This document shows positions 54,247 through 63,470 of a DNA stretch of 64,000 nt, piece by piece. Location: positions 682,001 to 746,000 of the forward strand of contig JAOSJQ010000001.1 of NCBI GenBank assembly GCA_027494035.1. Reading direction: 5' to 3'. Position numbers and translations under genes: made by a program. Every line of letters begins with the position of its first letter. Position 1 is the stretch's first letter. Source of the DNA: UTCFX2 sp002050125 (GTDB taxonomy: Bacteria > Chloroflexota > Anaerolineae > Anaerolineales > UBA4823). Below the pieces are notes generated by a model. That model saw nothing but the letters and a program-made list of their open reading frames with translations, searched no databases and was not told the origin of the DNA.

Positions 54247-56080
54247 AGCTCTCAGTGTTCAACATGCAGCGCACGCCCGGCAGCCCTTCCGCCCCATCGT
54301 CAAAAGCGCCGACCGCCCTGCCAGACACCGCCGATATTGACACCCGGCTGCGCCTCGAGGCGCTCGAGCGGGCGCTTACGAGCGCGGCTGTGTTGGGCGG
54401 CGTAATTTACCTGCTCAGTTTGCCGTCGCTTATAACAGTCCAAAACTGGCTCTCGCTCGCTCTCTACGGGTTGATCGTTGCAGGTCTCATTATTCTTACC
54501 TTCGCCCGCCGGCTGGCATACCGGCAGCGCCTCACGGGTTTTCTGGGGCTGCTGCTGGTGGGCGGGGCGTTGCTGCTCGCAGCCGGGGGTTGGGGGGCAG
54601 CGGACGGCTGCTATTGCTGCTCTGGCCCCTGCTCGCCGTGATCCTGATCGCTGCGGGTCGTCTCAGCCGCCTGGGGTTGATGTCTGCCAACCTGCTGACG
54701 ATAACAATCATCAGTCTGCTCGGGTGGCTGGGCGTCATCCCTGGCGCGGGTGAAACAGGTCAGAGCTGGATCTTCGCCTGGTTGGGGTACGGCTTGTGCG
54801 TGATCGCCGGAACGTTCGTCCTGGACCGCTATCTGAACGGGCTGCGGCAGGGCTTGGACGAGCGCGAACAGGCGGTCCTGGTTTTTGACCGCGAGCGCCA
54901 ACGACTAGAATTTCAACTTCGCGAAGGCACCCAGGTTTTGCAGCACCGCCTGGTTCAGATCCGCACCGCCGCCGAGATCACCCGCTCCATTGTCAAAGAA
55001 CTCGATCTTGATCGGCTGCTCCCGGATGTATGTGAATTGGTCAAATCGCGCTTCGACTTGTATTACGTTGGCATCTTCTTGATCGAGCCAGGAAGCGACC
55101 GGGCGGTGCTGCAGGCTGGTTCGGGCGAAGCGGGTCAAGCTATGTTGGCGGAAGGTCACTACCTGCAGGTCGGCGGGGATTCGATGGTCGGTCAGGCGGC
55201 TCTAACCCGCCAGGCGCGCATCGCCCTGGACGTGGGTAAAGAAAGCCGCACGACCCATTTAGCGCGTTTCGCCAACCCCCATCTGCCAGATACCCGCTCT
55301 GAGATGGCGCTGCCGCTCATCAGCCAGCAGACGGTGCTGGGTGCCCTGAGCATCCAATCTGACCGCGAGGCAGCCTTTGACGAGGATGACATTGTGGCGC
55401 TGGGCGGCATCGCCGATATTCTAGCCAGCGCAATCGAAAACGCCCGCCTGTTCCGGCAAACCCAGGTAAACCTGGAGGAGATTTCCCAACTCCACAGCCA
55501 GTATTTGCGCCGCTCCTGGATGCAAATCATCGCCAGCCAGGGACGGCAGGAGCACGTCTATAATGCCAGCCCCGAGAGCCGGCAAAGCCCCGCCAGCCCC
55601 CACACCCTCCAGGTTCCTATCCTGCTGCGCGAACAGATGATTGGCAGCCTGACACTCGAATCTGCCCAGGCATTTGGAGAAAAAGAAAGAGCCTTGATCG
55701 AGGCGGTAATCAACCAGGCTGCCCTTGCGCTCGAAAATGCCCGCCTGATGGAAGAGGTGCGCGCCCAAGCCAGCCAGGAAGAGATGATCAACCAGATTGT
55801 TGCGCGCACCCAAAGCTCGCTGAACTTAGAGACGGTGATGAAAACTGCCGTCAGCGAGATCGGGAGCATCATGCACTTTTCCCATGTCCGCCTCCAGCTT
55901 GGCGAGAGCGCGGGCGGCGATGGAGCGAATGGACACCCGCCTCAAGATGAAGATCCATACAGTAGGTTCGCAGCTGATGGCGAGGATGGGTCAACCCCCG
56001 GTCAGGAACTGAAATCCGATTGGGACAATGAACGCGGTGAAAGCGATGAAAGCAATGGAGTCCACCCCACAGCCAACTGA
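54243..56080 (+). pseudogene. Poly-TM GAF protein 2 of the array, frameshifted
   Basis: About 612 codons starting at GTG 54243. The N-terminal third has about six membrane helices, and the frame breaks within it: LLLAAGGWGA... in one frame, GRLLLLLWPLLAVILIAAG in the next. The run is GGGGGG at 54592-54597; seven would restore one frame. A short coiled stretch and GAF domain (LYYVGIFLIEPGS, then TRSEMALPLI, ending AIENARLF) follow. A linker with Trp (RSWMQIIAS) leads to a second GAF-like half (VPILLREQMIGSLTLES) and the shared tail ETVMKTAVSEIGSI. The C-terminus is acidic and disordered. No output domain. Confidence 0.85.
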
Positions 56081-58112
56081 AACCAGCCGCCTCGGTATGC
56101 CGATCTCCAGGCAGGTTACCCTGGCGCTGGGGGTTATGATCGTTCTGGTCGTGTTTGCCAGCGGGATCAGCCTGTGGTTATCAACCTCCGTGCAGCACAG
56201 CATCCAGTCCATGCGGCTGGCTACCGATCACGCCATTCAACTTTCCAACCTGCAGCTCCGTTGGCTGTCGATTGCCGGCATCCTGGATACCTACTCCGTT
56301 ACCCGACCTTCCCCTGAGGCTCGTCAAGAGCTTGAGCGCCAGCTAGAAGAGCTTAACCGCGAGCTGTTAGCCCTGACGGCTCAGCCCATTGGTCTGACTG
56401 CGGAAAAAAAGGTTGAGAATCAACAACTCGCCGCAAATTTGCAGCGCGCTGGCTTGGATATGACTCAACTTACGGAGGAGCTTTACACCCTGATCGAACA
56501 AGGGCGCTGGGGAACTGCGCTCCAGAAGCGGCAGAGCACGATGGCTGCCTTCCAAGTCGAGTTGACCGATAATCTCAACCAACTGAACGCAAACATCCAA
56601 AGCGATGTGGCGGCGCAGGTCGCCGAGATCGCCCGCCTGCAGAGCACGGCGCGCCAGTTTGCGATCGTTGCGATCGGGTTGAGCCTGATTTTTGCAGTTC
56701 TGGTGATCTATTTCACCCGCCGCACCATCCTCGCCCCGCTCGGCGAGTTCATCACCGGCGTCCGGCAGGTCTCGCTGGCGCAATCGGCTGCCGATCTGCA
56801 GCCCGTTGAACCTTTAGCCCGTCAGGATGAGATCGGCGAGCTTTCGCGCGCCCTGGCGCGCATGGTGAATTGGCTGCGCGATTCCTACTCCCGGCTGGAA
56901 GAACAGGTTCAGGAGCGTACCAGCCGTTTGCAGCGACGGTCCATCCAACTGGAGGTAGCCGCCCAGGTGGCGCGCGACATCGCCGCTGCCCACGACCTGG
57001 AGACCTTGCTCAATAGGGCAGTTAATATCATTCATGACCGCTTCGAGTTCTATCACGCTGGCATTTTCTTAATCGATCAACTTCATGAATATGCAGTTTT
57101 ACGCGCCGCCACCGGCGAAGCCGGGCGCGAGATGCTGAACCGCAACCATCGCTTACAGGTCGGTCAAACCGGTCTGGTGGGTTATGCCGCCCAGAGCGGC
57201 GAGGCGCGCGTCGCCTCCGATGTCGAGCTGGATGCGGTTCACTATAGAAACCCTCTGCTCCCTGAAACGCGTTCCGAAGCGGCGCTGCCGCTCAAAATCG
57301 CCGGTCGGGTAACCGGGGTGTTGGACGTGCAGAGCCGCCAGCCCGGCGCATTCGACCCGGAAAGCCTGACAGTTCTGCAGATTATGGCGGATCAGTTGGC
57401 GATCGCGATCCAGAACGCGCGCCTGCTGCAGGAAAGCCGGGAAGCTCTGGACGAGTTGGAAACGACTTACCGGCGCTTCAATCGCCAATCATGGGAACGC
57501 GTCCTGTTTCGCAGTCAGGTCGTCGGGTACGAATTCGACGGGATGAACGCCTCCCCGATCCTTAAACCAAGTTTGACAAAATCCGACCCGGCTCAGTCCG
57601 CCCAAAAACCGCCCGAAGCCGCGCCGCTTCAAATCCCGCTCCAGGTGCGCGGCGACACGATCGGCGCGCTCGATATCTGGACTGAAGGCCGCGATTTGAC
57701 AGAGGCAGAGACCTATCTGCTCGCGGCAATCAGCAACCGCTTGAGCCAGATTCTGGAAAGCGCCCGGCTTTATGAGGAAGCTCAGGCGCGCGCCACGCGC
57801 GAGCAATCGATCAACCTGATCACTTCGCAGATGCGCGCCTCCGTCAACCTGGAAAACATCTTGCAGAAAACGGTGCGCGAGCTGGGTCGAACCCTGGGCG
57901 CTTCGCGCGCGTTTATCCAGATCGGCGGCGAGCTTCACCATGACGATGCCGATAAGCCGCTGGAAACCCCGCCTTTCAGTTCTGACCCTCCGGCTGCGCC
58001 CGCTCACACCTCCCAAAGCGGGATGAATCCCCCTGCCGGAGGCAGCAAACCCGGACCGAACGGACGCTCTTCGACTGAGGTCCTTTCAGAGCCGCCAGAG
58101 GACGAACGGTGA
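56028..58112 (+). CDS. HAMP-GAF membrane protein 3 of the array
   Basis: A 694-residue protein. TM1 is about 30-51, then a helical periplasmic domain of about 155 residues resembling four-helix-bundle chemoreceptor input domains, TM2 at about 211-230 and HAMP to about 285. A GAF domain (about 320-470: YHAGIFLIDQL, TRSEAALPLK, ending AIQNARLL) is followed by the Trp linker (SWERVLFRS, near 487), a second GAF-like half and the tail NLENILQKTVRELGRTLGASRA. The disordered C-terminus is Pro-rich. The start at 56028 overlaps the previous gene by 53 bases; ATG 56046 or 56055 are alternatives. No output domain. Confidence 0.9.
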   Translation: MNAVKAMKAMESTPQPTETSRLGMPISRQVTLALGVMIVLVVFASGISLWLSTSVQHSIQSMRLATDHAIQLSNLQLRWLSIAGILDTYSVTRPSPEARQELERQLEELNRELLALTAQPIGLTAEKKVENQQLAANLQRAGLDMTQLTEELYTLIEQGRWGTALQKRQSTMAAFQVELTDNLNQLNANIQSDVAAQVAEIARLQSTARQFAIVAIGLSLIFAVLVIYFTRRTILAPLGEFITGVRQVSLAQSAADLQPVEPLARQDEIGELSRALARMVNWLRDSYSRLEEQVQERTSRLQRRSIQLEVAAQVARDIAAAHDLETLLNRAVNIIHDRFEFYHAGIFLIDQLHEYAVLRAATGEAGREMLNRNHRLQVGQTGLVGYAAQSGEARVASDVELDAVHYRNPLLPETRSEAALPLKIAGRVTGVLDVQSRQPGAFDPESLTVLQIMADQLAIAIQNARLLQESREALDELETTYRRFNRQSWERVLFRSQVVGYEFDGMNASPILKPSLTKSDPAQSAQKPPEAAPLQIPLQVRGDTIGALDIWTEGRDLTEAETYLLAAISNRLSQILESARLYEEAQARATREQSINLITSQMRASVNLENILQKTVRELGRTLGASRAFIQIGGELHHDDADKPLETPPFSSDPPAAPAHTSQSGMNPPAGGSKPGPNGRSSTEVLSEPPEDER

Positions 58113-60661
58113 TGAACATGAAGCACAGCGCGCCAGCGACAGGTTCACTCTCAGCCGAGGTCCCACTCCGCCACAGCGTTCGGACGCGCTTGCTGGGGCT
58201 GGCTTTGGGAGTGATTGTGGTCTCGATTGTCGTTATTACGGTCGTCGCATTCGACCTATCGAGGAACGTCATTCAGCGCGCCCGCCAGACCAGCAGCGAC
58301 AGCCTGCGCGCTCAGGCAGAAGCGTATCTCGTCCAGATCAACCGCTCAATTGCGGAACAGAACAACCTGGTCCTCGACCGCGCCGAAAGGGATGCAAGAA
58401 CCGCCGCCGAGTCCAGCGCCGCGGTTTTCAACGGCGAATTGCCCATCGAAGCTCTGCCGGTTTCTAAACGCCTGATCTCCGGTCCAGAAGGTCAGCTCAT
58501 GAACACCGCCGAGGACATTTCGAGCGTGTTTATCGCCAACATGCAAGAGTTCAATGCCCAAGCCCAGCGCGATGTCGATTTAAGCGCCTACCTGGATCTG
58601 GTGCTGCCGGCTGTCTTCGATAACAATCCCAACGCCTCAGCCATTTATTTAGGCACGGAAAACAACCTCACCCGCTATTACCCGAATATTATGCTGGGCG
58701 AGGTCTTACCAGCCGACTTCAGCGTAACCGAACGCCCCTGGTATCTTTCAGCCCGCGAACAGAACGCCGGAAAGTTGACGCCCGAACCGGTGTGGTCCGG
58801 CGTGTATCAGGATGCAACCGGTTTGGGCTTGGTGACGACCATTGCCATGCCGGTATACGACAACTCAAACGCCCTCATCGGGGTGATCGGCTTGGACATC
58901 ACGCTGGACGAGATCAGCGAAAACATTGCCACGGCTCAATTTCTAAAGACCGGGTATTCCTTCCTGGTGGACGAAGGCGGTCATTCGATCGTGCTGCCCC
59001 CGTCAGGCTATCTGGATCTATTAGACCGCGAACCGCAGCCGGATGAGTTTGGCGCCGACCTGAACGAAGCAGCCAACCCTGAAATTGCCGCGGTTATCCA
59101 GCGTATGCGCCAGGGCGGCCGCGGGTTCGCAGAAATCAAAACGGAAGATAAGGACCTGTTCATCGCATTCGCGCCTTTGGAGAGCGCCGGCTGGAGCCTG
59201 GGCAGCGTTGTCGCCGCGCAGGACGTGCTGCAGAGCGTCGCTGCCCTGGAAAGTGATTTGGGGCAGGAAATCCGCACAATCCTGCTGAGCCGGGTCGTGC
59301 CAATCGGATTTCTGATCTCCCTCGCTTTGCTGTTCGTCACCTTTGTGTTGACCAACCGGCTTGTGACCCCGGTGCGCAAACTGGTCGTGGCAGCCGAGCA
59401 GATCGGCGCCGGCAGGGCGGATGTCGATTTCCCCAGCCAGCGCGCGGATGAGATAGGCATTCTGGCGCGCACGCTGGAAGAAATGGCGGTTCAGGTCCGC
59501 CAATCTCTAGAACAGCTCGAAGGGCGCGTTGCCGAGCGCACCGCGCAGCTCGAAAAACGCTCCTTGCAGATCCAGACCGCCGCCGAGGTTGGGCGGGATG
59601 TTGCTGAACTGCAAGATCTGAACGCCCTGCTCAACCGGGCTGTCAATCTGATCAGCGACAAGTTCGGCTACTATAACGTCGGCATCTTCCTGGTAGACGA
59701 AGCCGGCGAATTCGTGCAACTGCGCGCCGCCAGCGGCGATCTGGGGAGGATGCTGCTGGAGCGCAACATCCGCTTCAGGGTGGGTCATCCGGGGATTGTA
59801 GGCTATGTCAGCCAGTTTGGTCAGGTTCGCGTCAGCGAAAATGTCCAGACCGACCCGCTGTATCAGGAGGAGACGCTGCTCACCGGCACGCGTTCCGAAG
59901 CGGCAATCCCTCTGCTCAGCCGGGGTCGCATGATTGAAGGCGCGGGGCCGCGCGCGGTGATCGGCGTTCTGGACATCCAAAGCACTTCCCTGAACGCATT
60001 CACCGCCGATGACCTTGCCGTATTTCAGGTGCTGGCTGACCAGCTAGGCACCGCCATCCAGAACTCGAGGCTGGTCAACCAACTCCAGACCGCGCTAAAA
60101 GACCTAAACTTGATCAGCCAGCAGCAAGCGCGCGAGACCTGGCAGCGTTATTCGACCAACACCGGCGGGTTGGCTTTTGTCTACGACCGCACTGAGGTCA
60201 AGCCCGCCCTGCCGCTCGACACACCACCGCTCGACCTCTCCGAAAACCTCGCGGACGAGCCGCGCGACCGCCTGGTTGTCCCGATCCGCCTGCGCGACCA
60301 GGTCATCGGACTGATCGGGTTGGAAAGCGACGACCCCGAACACACCTGGAGCGAAGACGAAGTCGCGGTGCTGCAGTCCATCGCCGAACAGGCGGCGCTG
60401 TCAGTCGAGAACGCCCGGCTGCTGGCGGAGACCCAGCGCAAAGCCTTGCGCGAGCAGATCACCGGCGAGATCACGACGCGGATGCGCTCATCCCTCGATA
60501 TGGAGACGGTGCTTCGCACCGCGCTGAACGAAATTGCCCAAAAGTTAGGCGTCACACAGTTGGAAGTGCAGCTCGGATCCCAACCCCCGGCGTCTGACGC
60601 GAATGCTGCCGGTTTTGCTAAACGCCCGGTTTCGCCAGCAGGAGACGGACGGCATGAGTAA
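58112..60661 (+). CDS. Cache-HAMP-GAF membrane protein 4 of the array
   Basis: An 849-residue protein. TM1 is about 30-52. A large periplasmic domain (about 60-385) has the dCache pattern (WYLSAREQNAGKLTPEPVWS, then VIGLDITLDEIS), as in small-molecule receptors. TM2 is about 393-415, HAMP to about 470, and GAF 1 about 495-655 (YYNVGIFLVDEA, TRSEAAIPLL, ending AIQNSRLV). The Trp linker TWQRYSTNTGGLAFVYD is near 675. GAF 2 half and tail (DMETVLRTALNEIAQKLGV) complete it. ATG 58112 overlaps the upstream stop by one base; GTG 58109 is possible. No output domain. Confidence 0.9.
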   Translation: MNMKHSAPATGSLSAEVPLRHSVRTRLLGLALGVIVVSIVVITVVAFDLSRNVIQRARQTSSDSLRAQAEAYLVQINRSIAEQNNLVLDRAERDARTAAESSAAVFNGELPIEALPVSKRLISGPEGQLMNTAEDISSVFIANMQEFNAQAQRDVDLSAYLDLVLPAVFDNNPNASAIYLGTENNLTRYYPNIMLGEVLPADFSVTERPWYLSAREQNAGKLTPEPVWSGVYQDATGLGLVTTIAMPVYDNSNALIGVIGLDITLDEISENIATAQFLKTGYSFLVDEGGHSIVLPPSGYLDLLDREPQPDEFGADLNEAANPEIAAVIQRMRQGGRGFAEIKTEDKDLFIAFAPLESAGWSLGSVVAAQDVLQSVAALESDLGQEIRTILLSRVVPIGFLISLALLFVTFVLTNRLVTPVRKLVVAAEQIGAGRADVDFPSQRADEIGILARTLEEMAVQVRQSLEQLEGRVAERTAQLEKRSLQIQTAAEVGRDVAELQDLNALLNRAVNLISDKFGYYNVGIFLVDEAGEFVQLRAASGDLGRMLLERNIRFRVGHPGIVGYVSQFGQVRVSENVQTDPLYQEETLLTGTRSEAAIPLLSRGRMIEGAGPRAVIGVLDIQSTSLNAFTADDLAVFQVLADQLGTAIQNSRLVNQLQTALKDLNLISQQQARETWQRYSTNTGGLAFVYDRTEVKPALPLDTPPLDLSENLADEPRDRLVVPIRLRDQVIGLIGLESDDPEHTWSEDEVAVLQSIAEQAALSVENARLLAETQRKALREQITGEITTRMRSSLDMETVLRTALNEIAQKLGVTQLEVQLGSQPPASDANAAGFAKRPVSPAGDGRHE

Positions 60662-62468
60662 CAGGAACACCGACCCCATCCAAGCTATTCGCCGGTCAGG
60701 GCAGCCCGGCTTGATCGCCAGATTGATCGCGCCGCCGGATTACCCCGGCGACGACGGTCAGCTCTCGGAGCGCGGCAGGGTCGCCGTAATGCTGCACGCG
60801 ATCCTGTCGATCCTGATCATTGCTACTGTGTTAGGCTATCTGGCGGCGATCAACAACCCCCGCCCGCTCTCGGTGGCAGCCGCCCTCACCTTTGCGCTGG
60901 TGATCGAAATCGCCGCCTACATTTGTGTGAAATTACAGCAGGAGCGCCTGGCTGGATTGATCCTGGTGTTCGGTCTGTTCGTGATTTTTTCTGGAATTGC
61001 CTTGTTGACCGAAGGCATTGCGAACTCCGGTACTTTTGCTTTGGTTCTGGTTGTCGTTGTCGCCGGATTGGCGCTTGGCGGGCGGACTGGTCTGGTGATT
61101 GCTGTGCTTGGTGGACTGACGAACCTGGCGATCGTCGCCCTTAAGATGACCCAACTCGCGCCACCGGCGCTGATCCCTTTCCGACCGCTCTCGTTCTTGA
61201 TCATATTTGCGGCGACCTTGCTTGCCGCGGCAGCGATGATCCAGCTCTCGAACCGCGGCTTGCGCGAAGCCATCCAGCGCGCTGTCGAAAATGAGCAGGT
61301 TCAGTTGAAAGCCAACCAGGAGCTTCAAGCAGTCCGCTCGATGCTGGAAGAGTTGGTGAAAATCCGCACGGAGGAGTTGGAAAGCCGTTCGCGCTACCTT
61401 CAGGCTGCGATCGATGTCAGCCGGGCTGCGACCTCGCTGCTCGAAACTGAACAACTGATGCACGAAGTCGTCAATCTGATCCAGGCGCAATTCGATCTGT
61501 ATTATGTTGGTTTATTCCTCCTCGATCCCGGCAGAGAATGGGCGGTGCTGCGCGCCGGAACCGGTTCAGCCGGTAAAGCGATGATCGAACGCGGCCACCG
61601 CATCCGCTTTGGATCGGGCATGGTGGGCTGGTCCATCGCCAACGCCCAGCCTCGAATTGCGGCAGAGATCGGGCGCGATGCGGTGCGCCTGGCAACGCCG
61701 GAACTGCCGGACACCCGCTCCGAAGCTGCTTTCCCGCTGCGGTCGCGCGGCGAGGTGATCGGCGCGATGACGGTCCAGAGCGTAAAACCCGAAGCTTTCG
61801 GCGAAGCGGAGATCTCCACTTTCCAGGTTCTGGCTGACCAGGTCGCGGTCGCGTTGGAGAACGCCCGCCTGTTTAGCGAGAGCCGGCAGGCGCTGCTCGA
61901 AGCCCGCCAGGTATCGCAGCTTATGGTAGAAGAAGCCTGGCAAAACTATCAAAAACAAACCGACAACTTGATCTTCCGCTACGACCACGGTCAAATCACC
62001 GCGCTTGCCGAAACCGCCGGCGACGGCAGCCATCCCGTCCTCCGCAGAAGGTGGACCGGCAGCTTGAGCAAGGAGCAGGTTCTCGCTCTGCCAATCGAGG
62101 TGCGCGGTCAGGAGATCGGCAAGATTCGCTTTGTAAAAGACCCCAGCGAAGGAGGCTGGACCCAAGAAGAGCACGCGCTGCTCGCCGCGGTGGTTGACCA
62201 ACTCGGCGTCGCGCTCGACAGCGCCCGGCTCTACGAAGAAACCCGCCGCCGGGCAGAGCGCGAGCGGCTTACCGGTGAAATTATCACCAAAATGCGCGCC
62301 ACCAACGACCCGCAGTCCATCGTCCAGACCGCAGTCTTCGAACTGCGCAAAGCCTTGCAGACCCATCAGGCTCAAGCGTCGGTTGACAGCGCCCCGCCGC
62401 ACGGACAAGCTGGACTCTCTACCGAGCACAGCAGCGGCGCCTCGACGATAGTGGATGAAACAGGTTGA
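60654..62468 (+). CDS. Poly-TM GAF protein 5 of the array
   Basis: A 604-residue protein. The start at ATG 60654 has AGGAGAC upstream and overlaps the previous stop by 8 bases. About six membrane helices (residues 40-190) are followed by a coiled segment, then GAF 1 (about 265-415: LYYVGLFLLDPG, TRSEAAFPLR, ending ALENARLF). The Trp linker (AWQNYQKQTDNLIFRYD) is near 428, then GAF 2 half and the tail DPQSIVQTAVFELRKAL. The short end is Ser/Thr-rich. Its N-terminal layout resembles protein 2, so the two probably arose by duplication. Confidence 0.9.
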   Translation: MSNRNTDPIQAIRRSGQPGLIARLIAPPDYPGDDGQLSERGRVAVMLHAILSILIIATVLGYLAAINNPRPLSVAAALTFALVIEIAAYICVKLQQERLAGLILVFGLFVIFSGIALLTEGIANSGTFALVLVVVVAGLALGGRTGLVIAVLGGLTNLAIVALKMTQLAPPALIPFRPLSFLIIFAATLLAAAAMIQLSNRGLREAIQRAVENEQVQLKANQELQAVRSMLEELVKIRTEELESRSRYLQAAIDVSRAATSLLETEQLMHEVVNLIQAQFDLYYVGLFLLDPGREWAVLRAGTGSAGKAMIERGHRIRFGSGMVGWSIANAQPRIAAEIGRDAVRLATPELPDTRSEAAFPLRSRGEVIGAMTVQSVKPEAFGEAEISTFQVLADQVAVALENARLFSESRQALLEARQVSQLMVEEAWQNYQKQTDNLIFRYDHGQITALAETAGDGSHPVLRRRWTGSLSKEQVLALPIEVRGQEIGKIRFVKDPSEGGWTQEEHALLAAVVDQLGVALDSARLYEETRRRAERERLTGEIITKMRATNDPQSIVQTAVFELRKALQTHQAQASVDSAPPHGQAGLSTEHSSGASTIVDETG

Positions 62469-62482
62469 GAAAGGAGGCGCGC

Positions 62483-63470
62483 ATGGATAAGGACGAACAA
62501 TTCTGCTCCGCATGGAGCGGTGAAAATCCGAGGCGGTCTGAACCGGAAACCCGCCAGCCAGACGCTCCAGCCTCCTTTGCCGCCTCGCGCGCCGGTCAAA
62601 ACCCCGCTGACGCCAGCCGCCCCCCCTCCCTTTACAACCCGCTGGTCATCGCCATCGCCAATCAAAAGGGCGGCGTCGCCAAGACGACCACGACGGCTTC
62701 GTTGGGCGGCGCGTTGACGACGTATGGCAAGGAAGTACTGCTGGTCGACCTCGACCCCCAGGCAAACCTCACCCTGGCTCTGGGGCGGGATCCGGGGAGG
62801 GTGCGCGGTTCGATCACCGATGTGCTGTTCCATTCGGCGTCCTTGTTGAGCGTCAGCCGTGAGACCAGCGTTCCCGGATTGGGACCTGGTGCCTGCCAAC
62901 GCCGGCATGGCGCTGGCGGAGCGTTTTTTGCCGGTTCGCAAAGATTACGAGACCATCCTGCGGCGCACCATCACCGATGAATTGCGCCCGTTCGCCTCAG
63001 AAGCCGCGCCCGGGTCGAAACCCGCCGGCAGTTCCTTTGAAAAGAATTTCCCGGTCATCGAATACAATTACATCATCCTGGATTGCCCGCCATTCCTGGG
63101 AGCGGTTACGCTGAACGCGCTGGTAGCAGCCGACCTGCTGATCCTCCCGACCCAGCCCGAATTCTTCAGCGCCCACGCGCTGCGCACTATGATGACGACT
63201 ATCCGCCAGGTGCGCCAGAACCAAAACCCCAAACTGATTTTCCGGGTGCTCATTACGCTGCTGGACAAACGCAACCGCATCCACCGCCAGATCCACGATC
63301 AAATCTACAAAACCTTTGGCGAGGGCGTCTTCCAAACCATCATCGAAGTGGATACAAAACTGCGCGAGAGCGCGATCGAGGGCAAGCCGATTATGTTCCA
63401 CAAGGCTCAGTCCCGCGGCGCGCTTCAGTATGACGCCCTGGCTCAGGAGATTATGCGATATGTCTGGTGA
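62483..63470 (+). pseudogene. ParA-family ATPase, frameshifted
   Basis: About 329 codons. ATG 62483 has AAGGAGG 5 bases upstream. An N-terminal extension of about 50 disordered residues precedes the deviant Walker A (NQKGGVAKTTTTASL), DLDPQANLTLALG and, after the break, ILDCPPFLGAVTLNAL with LITLLDKRNRIHR. The break is at GGG 62881-62883; two G would restore a frame joining VPGL to DLVPANAGMALAERF. ParA proteins form ATP-dependent dimers on DNA or membranes and position plasmids, chromosomes or protein clusters. It lies right after the GAF array and overlaps the next gene. Sequence error is likely. Confidence 0.88.
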
